From CF-13 sp035279665 (GTDB lineage Bacteria; Chloroflexota; Dormibacteria; CF-121), in assembly GCA_035279665.1 (NCBI GenBank), contig DATEHI010000011.1:66223-130222 (forward strand): a stretch of 64,000 nt of DNA, in the 5' to 3' direction. Within the stretch, counting starts at the first letter, position 1; each line of letters opens with the position of its first letter. Positions 16,085 through 24,533 of this stretch are shown in pieces. Under the pieces are notes generated by a model. The model worked only from the letters and a program-made list of their open reading frames with translations. It ran no database searches and was not told the origin of the DNA. Made by a program: the position numbers and the translations under genes.

Positions 16085-16999
16085 TCAGAGCAGCCGTTCG
16101 GCGGCGCTCATCTGCTTGCGCGTTCCAATGGCGACCAGCAGGTCGTCGCTCTCGAGGACCTGCGTGTCCGGTGGGTTGATGCGCAGCTGCCCGCTGCGCT
16201 TGCGAATGGCCAGCACGTTCGCGCCCGCTTCGACGATCCCCGAGTCGGCGAGCGTGCGGCCCAGCACCCTGGAGCCGGATTCCACCAGCAACTCCTCGAT
16301 AACCAGGTCGATGTTCTCGCCATGGAGCACGGTGTCCAGGACGTCGACCGCCACCGGCCGAACTGCCAGCGCTGCCATCCGGTGGGCACCCATCAGGTAG
16401 GGGGAGACGACCTGGTTGGCGCCGGCACGCCGCAGCTTTTCGGTGGAGTCCTGGTACGAGGAGCGGGCGACGATCAGGAGGGCCGGATTCAGCGACCGGG
16501 CGGTGAGGGTGATGAAGACGTTGCGCTCGTCGGAGTCGACCGCTGTGACCAACCCCTTGGCGCGTAGGATCCCGGCCTTGAGCAAGGCGTCGTCCGAGGC
16601 GGCGTCTCCTTCGACATAGAGCAGGTCGCTCGCGTGCAGCCGCTCGAGTGGTTCGAGATTGCTCTCGACGACGACGAAGGGCGTGTCGAGCTGCCGAAAC
16701 TCCTGCGCGACTCGCGTTCCCATCCGGCCGTATCCGCAGACGATGAAGTGGTCGTTCAGGCCGGCGATCCGGCGTTCCATGCCGCGCATCCTAGCGTACC
16801 GGCCGAGGTGTCCTTCGATGAGCGTTTCCGCGAGGATGCCGAGCGTATAGAGCATCGTGCCCACACCCAGGACGATGACCGTCATGGTGAAGACCCGGCC
16901 GCCCTCGCCGAGCGGATGGACCTCCTCATAGCCGACCGTCGTCACGGTGGTGAGGACCATGAAGAGGGAGTCGACGAAGTTCCAGCGCAGCAGCACCAT
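16085..16999 (-). CDS. Potassium channel with RCK (TrkA-N/TrkA-C) domains, 5' end unresolved
   Basis: Two-helix K+ channel: the filter TTVTTVGYEEVHP contains TVGYE (21-25), followed by an inner helix and a cytoplasmic TrkA-N domain starting FIVCGYGRMGTRVA (a Rossmann GxGxxG nucleotide site). A TrkA-C domain follows. From ATG 16999 the protein is 304 residues, but the first transmembrane helix (LPLLVLTLVFCYGTIGY) lies upstream in the same frame. That frame stays open to a stop at about 17115, yet it contains no ATG, GTG or TTG. The true start may be non-canonical, or there may be a sequence error. Feature coordinates cover only the certain part. Confidence 0.85.
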   Translation of the reverse strand: MVLLRWNFVDSLFMVLTTVTTVGYEEVHPLGEGGRVFTMTVIVLGVGTMLYTLGILAETLIEGHLGRYARMRGMERRIAGLNDHFIVCGYGRMGTRVAQEFRQLDTPFVVVESNLEPLERLHASDLLYVEGDAASDDALLKAGILRAKGLVTAVDSDERNVFITLTARSLNPALLIVARSSYQDSTEKLRRAGANQVVSPYLMGAHRMAALAVRPVAVDVLDTVLHGENIDLVIEELLVESGSRVLGRTLADSGIVEAGANVLAIRKRSGQLRINPPDTQVLESDDLLVAIGTRKQMSAAERLL

Positions 17000-17254
17000 G
17001 TAGCCGATCGTCCCGTAGCAGAAGACCAGGGTCAGGACGAGGAGCGGTAGCCGAAAGCGCTTTAGCGGGTTGACTGGCGCTGAGTGGATCGTAAGTTTGG
17101 GTTCCGGCCAGGGTGGCTAAGAATCCGGACAACGGTAGCATAGGGCGCCCCCAGCGACAACCCGGGACAACCTCGGAACGCGTTCGAAGTTGACCGCGCG
17201 GTTACCAAACCACGACGATGGGGTGGCGACCCGCTACCAGGAGGCCAGCCAAAT

Positions 17255-18523
17255 TTGAAACCGCTCGCGATCGTCAGCCTGCACGCCTCGCCGGTCGCCG
17301 CCCTGGGGGCCGGCGAAAACGGCGGAATGAACGTCTACGTGCGGGCGGTCTGCGAGGAGCTGAGCCGGCGCGGGATCGCGACCGAGGTCTTCACGCGACG
17401 CTCGACTGCGCAGGGGCGGGACAGGATCCGGCTGGCCGAGCGGAGCTGGGTGACGCGCCTGGCTGTGGGGCCTGCCGAGGACATCGAGAAGGGGCGGCTG
17501 TTCGATCTACTCCCCGACTTCAGCGAGGCCATTCTGAGTGAGCAGCGCCGCCGCCGAGTGAGCTTCAGCCTGGTCCACAGCCACTACTGGCTCTCCGGCT
17601 GGGTCGCCTCACGCTTGCGCGATGAATGGAACCTGCCATGGTTCCACACCTTTCATACCCTGGCGCGCGTCAAGAACGAAATGGCCGCGGAGGGCGCGAT
17701 CGTCGAGCCAGAGCATCGGATCGCAGTGGAGCAGGCGATCGTGCGCAATTGCGATCACCTGATCGCTTCCAGCGTGCAGGAGGCCGATGACCTGATTCGT
17801 CTTTATGGCGCCTCGCGCAACCGGCTGAGCGTGGTCGCACCCGGCGTCGACCTCGAGGTCTTCACGAAACGGCCGACCGCTGCGCTCCGCAAGCGCCTTG
17901 GTCTGGGCGCCGCCGGCGTGGTTGTCTTCGCGGGACGCCTCGAGCGCCTCAAGGGCGCCGAGACCGTGATCCGGGCGATGGCGCACCTCGCTGCCGATGG
18001 GACTCAGGCGGAACCGCCGGTCCTGTTGGTGATCGGTGATGACAGCCACAACGGCGCCAGCGAGAGCCGGCTGAGCGGCGGCGAACGGGCCCGGCTGATC
18101 GCGCTGGCGGATTCGCTCGGAATCGGCAAGCAGGTCCGTTTTTTGGGGTCAGTGGACCAGCCGGCGCTGGCCGGCTATCTCAGCCTGGCGTCGGTCTGCG
18201 TCGTCCCCTCCTACAGCGAGTCCTTCGGGCTGGTCGCGCTCGAGGCGGCAGCCTGCGGCACGCCGGTGGTGGCGGCCCGCGTCGGCGGCCTCCCCACCAT
18301 CGTCAAGGACGGCCTCACCGGTTACACGCTGGTTTCCCACGATCCCGCGCAGTACGCGGAGCGGATCGGTCGCCTGCTCGCCGACGAGGAACTGCGGCGA
18401 TGCTTCAGCCGTCGCAGCCGGCTGGTCGCGACCCAGTTCACCTGGAAGGAGACCGTCGACCGGCTGATCGCCGAATACACGGCCCATCCCCAGCCGGTCC
18501 TGCGTCCTGCCGTCGCCGGCTAG
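17255..18523 (+). CDS. Glycosyltransferase family 4 (MshA/sucrose-phosphate-synthase-like)
   Basis: Retaining GT-B transferase. The N-terminus IVSLHASPVAALGAGENGGMNVYV is the loop shared with MshA and sucrose-phosphate synthase. The C-terminal donor site has VVFAGRLERLKGAETVI, then PSYSESFGLVALEAAACGTPVVA with the EX7E glutamates. The 422 residues are full length. The start is TTG 17255 with AGGAGG about 10 nt upstream. The acceptor cannot be told from sequence. Mycothiol synthesis is possible, but no mshB/C/D genes are nearby. Confidence 0.88.
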   Translation: MKPLAIVSLHASPVAALGAGENGGMNVYVRAVCEELSRRGIATEVFTRRSTAQGRDRIRLAERSWVTRLAVGPAEDIEKGRLFDLLPDFSEAILSEQRRRRVSFSLVHSHYWLSGWVASRLRDEWNLPWFHTFHTLARVKNEMAAEGAIVEPEHRIAVEQAIVRNCDHLIASSVQEADDLIRLYGASRNRLSVVAPGVDLEVFTKRPTAALRKRLGLGAAGVVVFAGRLERLKGAETVIRAMAHLAADGTQAEPPVLLVIGDDSHNGASESRLSGGERARLIALADSLGIGKQVRFLGSVDQPALAGYLSLASVCVVPSYSESFGLVALEAAACGTPVVAARVGGLPTIVKDGLTGYTLVSHDPAQYAERIGRLLADEELRRCFSRRSRLVATQFTWKETVDRLIAEYTAHPQPVLRPAVAG

Positions 18524-18539
18524 TCGCTTCCAATCAACC

Positions 18540-18568
18540 TTGACGTCCGGGCACAGGTTTGATTTAAT
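18540..18568 (+). promoter_or_regulatory. Sigma-70-type promoter of the TetR-MMPL operon
   Basis: TTGACG (18540-18545) and TTTAAT (18563-18568) are separated by exactly 17 bp. This is the best full -35/-10 pair in the window. Transcription would begin near 18575, right at the operator-like inverted repeat. Confidence 0.7.
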
Positions 18569-18576
18569 AGGCCGGC

Positions 18577-18596
18577 ATTTGATTGATTGACCAAAT
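18577..18596. promoter_or_regulatory. Operator-like inverted repeat upstream of tetR
   Basis: Imperfect palindrome with outer arms ATTTG and CAAAT and an inner TTGATTGA, centred 10-20 bp after the -10 box. Binding there would block initiation, which fits autorepression by the adjacent TetR protein. Confidence 0.55.
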
Positions 18597-18615
18597 AAAC
18601 GCTGGAGAGTAGCCG

Positions 18616-19239
18616 GTGCCCGACCAGACAAAGGAACGGATCGTCGACGCCGCCTATCGCACGCTCGTCAAGCGGGGCTACCACGAGACTTCGATGAAGG
18701 ACATCGCGGCCGAAGCCGGCGTGGCGCCGGGACTCGCGCATTACTACTTCGAGACCAAGGAAGACCTGCTGGTCGCGGCCATCGAACATGCCTGCGAGCC
18801 CCTCACGGGGGCCTGGCAACAGGCCGGGGTGAACCTCACCGGACCGCTCCCGGAGGACGCCGACCCGCTGATGGTCGCCCGCATGGGGTTCGAGCTTGCC
18901 AAAGAGGAGCTCCAGACCCGCCGAGGCCTCTTCCTGCTGACCTTCGATATGTTCGGCGTTGGACTGCACAACGCCAAGATCGCGGCGGCGGTCCATACCT
19001 TCATCGAGGAGCGGCGCGCCTTCATCGCGCGCATCACCCAGGGCGTGATCGCCGGCATGGCTGACCCGCCGATTGCGTCGGCCGATGCACTCGCGGCCGC
19101 CATCTGGGGAAGCTTGCATGGCATCTACCTGCAGAAGGTGATGAACCCTGAGTTCGACGCCGAGGCGGCGATCGACGCCCTGAGCGAGATGACGATCGCC
19201 TTTGCAACCAGACCGCGGGTTTCGCTGGAGGTGGGCTGA
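18616..19239 (+). CDS. TetR-family transcriptional regulator
   Basis: The 207 residues start with a TetR helix-turn-helix: RIVDAAYRTLVKRGYHETSMKDIAAEAGVAPGLAHYYFETKEDLL at about 8-52. The C-terminal ligand domain has no diagnostic motif. It lies 1 nt before the MMPL transporter ATG and behind a promoter with an inverted repeat. The simplest model is an autoregulated repressor that also controls the pump. The start is GTG 18616, with GGAGAG about 8 nt upstream. The inducing ligand is unknown. Confidence 0.92.
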   Translation: MPDQTKERIVDAAYRTLVKRGYHETSMKDIAAEAGVAPGLAHYYFETKEDLLVAAIEHACEPLTGAWQQAGVNLTGPLPEDADPLMVARMGFELAKEELQTRRGLFLLTFDMFGVGLHNAKIAAAVHTFIEERRAFIARITQGVIAGMADPPIASADALAAAIWGSLHGIYLQKVMNPEFDAEAAIDALSEMTIAFATRPRVSLEVG

Positions 19240-19240
19240 C

Positions 19241-21463
19241 ATGTTTGCCTGGTGGGGTCACGCCGTTTACCGATTCCGCTGGCTCATGCTGGGCGTCTCC
19301 GGGCTCCTGCTGGCCGGCTCGATCGTGGCGCTCTTCAACGGCGGCACCACGAAGAACAGCGGTGGGGGGAGCACCGAGTCCGGGCGAGCCGTCGCCCTGA
19401 TGCAGAGTCAGCTGCCGCAGAATGGTGCCGGGTCATCGTTTGTCCTCGTCTTTGGCAGCCAGAGGATGTCGGTGCAGGACCCCGCCTTCAAACCCGCCGT
19501 GCTAACCGCGCTCCAGCCGCTGCAGGCTGACCAGCGGGTGAAGAGCATCGAGACCCCCTTTGATGTCACGGCTGAGCAAGCGCGTGCCATGACGTCGACG
19601 GAGGGCCACCATGTCTACGCACTCGTCACCCTCAAAGACGACTACCCCACCGCCCGCCAGTACTACACGCAGCTTCGCGCCAAGGCGCATTCTGATCAGC
19701 TGCAGATCCTTGGCACCGGCAACGTCGCCATCGCTGCCGACTTCGACAAGTACCTGCAAGCCGACCTGCAGCGAGCCGAACTGGTCTCGCTCGTGGTCGT
19801 GGTGGTCTTGCTGTTGCTCGTCTTCGGTACGGTAGTCAGCGCCCTGCTCCCCCTCGGCGTGGGTGGCGTCGCGGTCGTCGGCGGCCTGGCCGCTGTCGGC
19901 ATGCTCGCGCGCTTCACCGATGTCTCCACCTATGCGACCAACATCGTCACCCTGATTGGTCTGGGCGTGGCGATCGACTATTCGCTCTTCATCGTCAACC
20001 GCTTCCGCGAAGAGCTGGCTGCCGGCCGGACGACCGAGCAGGCGCTGATCGCCAGCATGCGGACCTCCGGTCGCGCGGTCACCTTCTCCGGGATCACGGT
20101 CGCAATCGGGTTGAGCGCCATGCTGTTCTTCCAGGGCTCCTTCCTGGCATCGATGGGTTTTGCCGGCGCCATCGTGGTCGCGATCGCGGTGCTGTACGCG
20201 CTGACCTTCCTTGCCTCGCTGCTGGCGATCCTCGGTCATCGCGTGACGTGGCTGCGCGTGCCGCTCCCCCGCGGTCGGGCGGGTCGGGGGTTCTGGCACG
20301 GTCTGGCGATGCGCGTGATGCGCAGACCGGTCCTGGTGCTCGTGCCGATCGTGGCCTTGCTGCTGGTGATGGCGTCGCCGTTCTTCCAGATCAAGATCGC
20401 GAACGGCGATGTCGGGATGCTGCCGCCGAATGCGGAGAGCCGCCGCGGCTACGACCAGCTGCAGCAGTTTCCGGGACAGGGCCAGACCATCTTCAGCGTG
20501 GTAGTTCACTATTCGAACGGCGGCCCGCTGACCACCGATCGCATTGGAGGTCTGTATGACTTCGCCCAGAACATCAAGCAGATCCCGGGCGTGGAGGGCG
20601 TCGAGAGCCTGGTGACCTACGATTCCTCGCTCAGTCGTTCCGTCTACCAGGCGTTGCTCACTCAGCCGGCCGCGGCCCAGCCGGCCCGCGTGGAGGCCAT
20701 CGTCCACGGGACAACCGGCCCGCAGATCGCGGTGCTCGCCGTCGTCACCAAGAACGGCCAGGAAAGCGATGCGTCTCGCGCCATCGTCCACTCGCTGCGA
20801 ACCATGACCCCGCCTGCCGGCAGTAGCGTCCTGGTCGACGCCTTCTCGATCGACTTCACGGACTTCATCCTGCAGCGGATTCCACTCGCGGTCGGCTACG
20901 TGATGGTCGTCACCTACTTGGTGCTCTTCCTGCTGACCGGATCGGTGGTGCTCCCCCTCAAGGCCGTGATCATGAACATCCTGTCGATCGGGGCCTCCTT
21001 CGGGGCGCTGGTTTGGATCTTCCAGCAAGGTCACCTCAGCTCGCTCCTGAACTTCACCGCCGCTCCCCTCGACCCCTCCGTCCCGGTGTTGCTGTTCTGC
21101 ATTGTCTTCGGGCTCTCGATGGACTACGAAGTGCTGCTCATCAGCCGGATCCAGGAAGAGTACCGGCGCACGGGCGATACGACCCGGGCGGTCGCCGATG
21201 GGCTGGAGAAGAGCGGCCGGCTGATCACCGGCGCCGCCGGCATCATGGTGGCCGTCTTCCTCGCCTTCGGACTGGCGGACGTCGTCCTGATCAAGTCGAT
21301 CGGTCTGGGGCTAGCGATCGCAGTCGCCATCGACGCCACGTTGGTGCGAGCCCTGATCGTCCCGGCCGTGATGCGGCTGCTCGGGCGCACCAACTGGTGG
21401 GCGCCGCGTCCACTGGCGCGGTGGCACCGTCGATTCAGTCTCGAAGGGCGGATCGCCGCCTAG
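19241..21463 (+). CDS. MMPL/YdfJ-type RND transporter
   Basis: A 740-residue RND-superfamily membrane protein. An N-terminal helix (WLMLGVSGLLLAGSIVALF) precedes a large extracytoplasmic domain, then a helix bundle including the conserved VTLIGLGVAIDYSLFIVNRFREEL. The second half repeats this plan with LLFCIVFGLSMDYEVLLISRIQEEY; the GxxxDY motifs in both halves are the proton-relay positions of MmpL proteins. Probable cargo is lipid or a hydrophobic drug. It sits 1 nt after tetR and is expected to be controlled by it. Confidence 0.93.
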   Translation: MFAWWGHAVYRFRWLMLGVSGLLLAGSIVALFNGGTTKNSGGGSTESGRAVALMQSQLPQNGAGSSFVLVFGSQRMSVQDPAFKPAVLTALQPLQADQRVKSIETPFDVTAEQARAMTSTEGHHVYALVTLKDDYPTARQYYTQLRAKAHSDQLQILGTGNVAIAADFDKYLQADLQRAELVSLVVVVVLLLLVFGTVVSALLPLGVGGVAVVGGLAAVGMLARFTDVSTYATNIVTLIGLGVAIDYSLFIVNRFREELAAGRTTEQALIASMRTSGRAVTFSGITVAIGLSAMLFFQGSFLASMGFAGAIVVAIAVLYALTFLASLLAILGHRVTWLRVPLPRGRAGRGFWHGLAMRVMRRPVLVLVPIVALLLVMASPFFQIKIANGDVGMLPPNAESRRGYDQLQQFPGQGQTIFSVVVHYSNGGPLTTDRIGGLYDFAQNIKQIPGVEGVESLVTYDSSLSRSVYQALLTQPAAAQPARVEAIVHGTTGPQIAVLAVVTKNGQESDASRAIVHSLRTMTPPAGSSVLVDAFSIDFTDFILQRIPLAVGYVMVVTYLVLFLLTGSVVLPLKAVIMNILSIGASFGALVWIFQQGHLSSLLNFTAAPLDPSVPVLLFCIVFGLSMDYEVLLISRIQEEYRRTGDTTRAVADGLEKSGRLITGAAGIMVAVFLAFGLADVVLIKSIGLGLAIAVAIDATLVRALIVPAVMRLLGRTNWWAPRPLARWHRRFSLEGRIAA

Positions 21464-21576
21464 GCGCTTTTCACCGGTTCGTCGCCGTCTCGCTCGATGG
21501 GTCGCTTTGACGGGCGCGATATACGGGTGTGCTCCAGGCCCGCGCGCCCCGCAACCGGCCCGCCAGGGGCGGCCAC

Positions 21577-22791
21577 ATGCCAGAGAGCCGAGTCCGCATC
21601 GACCGCGGCGGCTGGTTGCTCTTCTTCGCGCACGGGCTCTCCGGCCTGGGTGCTGGCCCCTTCATCGCCTTCGGGGCCATCTACCAGCGGGAGCTCGGCG
21701 CGAGCGCCTTCGAGATTGGCGTGCTGGCCGCGCTTGGCATGCTGCTCGCGACGCTCGTCATGCTGCCGGGAACCCGGCTGGCCGAACACCGCTCCCTGAA
21801 GAAGACGGTAATCGCGGGCTGGGCGATCGCCGTACCGGCGCCACTTTGCTATGCAATCGCGCCCCACTGGGGCTGGACCGCCGTCGGGATCCTCTTCCTG
21901 CAGCTCTCGGTCTTCAACACCCCCGCGATCAGCGTCTACCTTTCACTGGGCGTGCCCCGCGACCGGATCGCGGCGGTGATGACCACGGTGTTCTCCGCGT
22001 ACTCGCTGGGCCTCATCGCCTCCAGCGTGCTGTCCGGCTGGCTGGCCCAGGTCATGCCGCTGAGCGCGCTTTTCTGGGTGTCCTTCGCGTTCTTTTTTGC
22101 GGCGGCGGTCTGCATCGCCTTTCTCCCATCCAAACGGTCGCCCACGTTCGCGGCAGCGTCGATCCGTTACCGAGACCTGATGCGCTTCCCCGCGTACCGC
22201 GTCATGCTCGGCCTTTTCACGGTCGTCACCGCCATCATCTTCATCCCCTGGACCTTCACCGCGCTCTACGCCCGCGAGGCAGCCCACGTCGACAACTTCT
22301 GGATCGGGGTCTTGATGAGCGTCCTCTACCTGGGCTCGGTCATCATGGGCCTTGGCCTGGGGCGGCTGCGCCGGTCGCTCGGCAGCGTCACTATTGTCCT
22401 TTGCTTCGAGGCAGCCTACGTTCTCTCGGCGATCCTGCTCCTGTCCTCGATGGCCCTGCCGATCCTGGGGTTCGCCTTCTTCCTGCGAGGGGCCTTCTGG
22501 TCCTTCCGCCAGGTCATGACCGCCGTGATCGGTGAAGTGCTGCCGGACTACGCCATGGCCAAGGGGTATGGGCTCTTCGCACTGGTGACCGGGGCCGTGG
22601 TCATCGTGGCCTATCCGATCGCGGGCTGGATGTACGGACTCCAGCTGGCCATGCCCTTCTGGTCATCGGCGCTGCTGATGGCGATCGCCATGCTGGTCAC
22701 GGTCTGGGTGCGAGCCTACTTCCATGCGAATTACCTGAAGCCACCCCAGGTCGACATCCTGCCCGACGATGCCCTCCCCAAAGCCGCCTAG
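21577..22791 (+). CDS. Major facilitator superfamily transporter
   Basis: A 404-residue protein with about 12 hydrophobic helices. The first begins WLLFFAHGLSGLGAGPFIAFG. The loop between helices 2 and 3 (GTRLAEHRSLKKTVIAGW) has the shape of the MFS motif-A loop. The ATG at 21577 follows a GGGGCGG; an earlier in-frame start adds a basic unconserved leader. The substrate is unknown. Its TAG stop is shared as the palindrome CTAG with the stop of the convergent lipoprotein gene. Confidence 0.88.
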   Translation: MPESRVRIDRGGWLLFFAHGLSGLGAGPFIAFGAIYQRELGASAFEIGVLAALGMLLATLVMLPGTRLAEHRSLKKTVIAGWAIAVPAPLCYAIAPHWGWTAVGILFLQLSVFNTPAISVYLSLGVPRDRIAAVMTTVFSAYSLGLIASSVLSGWLAQVMPLSALFWVSFAFFFAAAVCIAFLPSKRSPTFAAASIRYRDLMRFPAYRVMLGLFTVVTAIIFIPWTFTALYAREAAHVDNFWIGVLMSVLYLGSVIMGLGLGRLRRSLGSVTIVLCFEAAYVLSAILLLSSMALPILGFAFFLRGAFWSFRQVMTAVIGEVLPDYAMAKGYGLFALVTGAVVIVAYPIAGWMYGLQLAMPFWSSALLMAIAMLVTVWVRAYFHANYLKPPQVDILPDDALPKAA

Positions 22792-24479
22792 CCGGTCGGC
22801 ACCCAGTTCGGGCCGTCGCCAGTGTATGGGTAGTCGGCTTCCCAATCGGTCAACTGCTGCGGACGGGTGCCGTCGCCATTCATCACGTAGATCTCGGCCA
22901 ACTGGTCGACCTGGCCTACGAATGCGATCCGCCGATCGTACGCGGGCGTATTGGGGGCCGATCCGTTGGGGGCTTCCTTGCTCCCGGTGACCTTGACCAC
23001 GCCACCCACCTCGCCGGCCGAAAAGATGTTGACGCGGTAGAGGGCCGCCGAGCTCCCGGCGCCGGTCGCGACATAGATCGTGCTGTTGTCGTTCAGCCAG
23101 GCGGCGCCGGTGATATCGAGAGGGCCGCCCCGGCGGTAGGCGCTGGTGCCACTGGCCGAGAGGTCGTAGATCCAGAGTTCCGGTCCCGTCGAGGTCACCC
23201 GCCGAAAGGCGAGCTTGGTCCCGTTCGGCGACCAGGCCGGGTGATCCGCAGGATCGTCCAGCCCGGCGGGCTTGTAGCGGCTTCGCAGGTCCAGGTTCAG
23301 GATCCACAGATGGCGGACCCCCTGCAGGTCGGTCGTGCTGTAGGCGACCGATTTGCCGTCGGGGCTCAGCGCCACCGGCTCCGTGATCCGCCCGTCGGCC
23401 GGATCGGTCAGGGCAACGTCCTCCAGGGTGGTCGGCCGGAACCGGCGCAGCGTGCCATCGCGCAGGTAGACGATGGTACCGTCCTGCGACCAGTAGACCG
23501 CGGACCCGTTGATCCCGGGCCGGATCACGGTGCCGGTCGCCAGGTCGACGATCTGGATCGGGCCGCTGGCCGCGTTGCGGGGCGCCTGAACGACGACCAG
23601 GCGCTGCGCGCCCGGTGACCAGTCAAAGGACAGGATGGTGTCGCTGATCTGGCTCTGTGCACTGAGCTGGTAGATGATTTTCGGCGTCGAGCGTCCGAGG
23701 AAGGCATCGGCGTGCGGATCGACGATCCCGACGGCGAACGCGGGTTGCCCGGCCTGCTCGACCAGGTAGCCGATCTTTCGCGACAGGGAGAGCGACCCGG
23801 TCTTGAAGCGGGTCTGCACGCGCCCGTAGATCGCGTTGTCGTGTACGTCGAGCGGTTGGTCGAGCGACACGGTGTAGTTCTGATTGGGCTGGAGCACCGC
23901 GGTCGGGATGATCTCGAACTGGGAGCCGTCACCGCCCGGCTTCGAGCGCAGCAGGAAGGGGACCTCCGGGCTCAGCTGGACCGCGGCGCGGATCGAATCC
24001 GCCTGCATCGGCCGGCTGAACGTGAGGACGATGTTGCGATCGGGCGCGACGGCGGTGGCGTTATCGGGCGGGTCGACCGCTGTCAACGCTGGTCGACCCT
24101 CGGTGGTGAAGCGCCAGGAGTGCTCCAGCCCGTTCTGCTGGCCGCTGGCATCGGCGTAGCCGGCGTGCATCGAAACCCGGTAGATGGTGGAAAGCTCGAA
24201 ATTGGCTTGGGCGTGGATGAACGTCAGGGTATTGCCGGTCCAGGCGAAGCCGCACGTCTTGGATCCGTTGCAACCGGGCAGGGGTGGGGCGAGCGCGAAG
24301 CGGGTCTCGACCGACTGGTGGTTCATCGGCCGGTCGAAGCTGATGGAGATGACCTCGTTGGTCGCGACGTTGGTCGCCTCACGGGCAGGAGAGATGCTGA
24401 CGATCCGCGGCGGATTGAGCGCACACGCCGAGCCAAGAGGCGCCAACAAGGCCAGGACCAGGAGGACTGCTCGCGGCAT
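22788..24479 (-). CDS. Lipoprotein with bacterial Ig-like domains and TolB-like beta-propeller
   Basis: A 563-residue exported protein. The signal peptide LLVLALLAPLGSAC ends in a lipobox, so Cys19 is probably lipidated. Two SbsA/Big_5 Ig-like domains follow, each with the 'P-x-D/E-x-A-T-x-V' opening and the SFDRPM/TFSRPM strand. The rest is repeated WD/TolB-type blades (SPDGKSVAYS, WSPNGTKLAFRR). It resembles the membrane-anchored sigma partner at 43567 in domain order. It is probably a cell-surface sensor or binding protein. A -10-like TAACCT lies 11 nt before the ATG. Confidence 0.85.
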   Translation of the reverse strand: MPRAVLLVLALLAPLGSACALNPPRIVSISPAREATNVATNEVISISFDRPMNHQSVETRFALAPPLPGCNGSKTCGFAWTGNTLTFIHAQANFELSTIYRVSMHAGYADASGQQNGLEHSWRFTTEGRPALTAVDPPDNATAVAPDRNIVLTFSRPMQADSIRAAVQLSPEVPFLLRSKPGGDGSQFEIIPTAVLQPNQNYTVSLDQPLDVHDNAIYGRVQTRFKTGSLSLSRKIGYLVEQAGQPAFAVGIVDPHADAFLGRSTPKIIYQLSAQSQISDTILSFDWSPGAQRLVVVQAPRNAASGPIQIVDLATGTVIRPGINGSAVYWSQDGTIVYLRDGTLRRFRPTTLEDVALTDPADGRITEPVALSPDGKSVAYSTTDLQGVRHLWILNLDLRSRYKPAGLDDPADHPAWSPNGTKLAFRRVTSTGPELWIYDLSASGTSAYRRGGPLDITGAAWLNDNSTIYVATGAGSSAALYRVNIFSAGEVGGVVKVTGSKEAPNGSAPNTPAYDRRIAFVGQVDQLAEIYVMNGDGTRPQQLTDWEADYPYTGDGPNWVPTG

Positions 24480-24533
24480 GCCCGCTTAAAAGGTTAGCGA
24501 GAAGTTCGCCCTAGGAGGTCCAGCGGAGGGAGT

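Noticed and set aside
16926..17141. Minus-strand frame starting ATG 17141 as the true start of the K+ channel
   Set aside because: It is in a different frame from the channel and its sequence is not membrane-like; it would need a frameshift that I cannot confirm.
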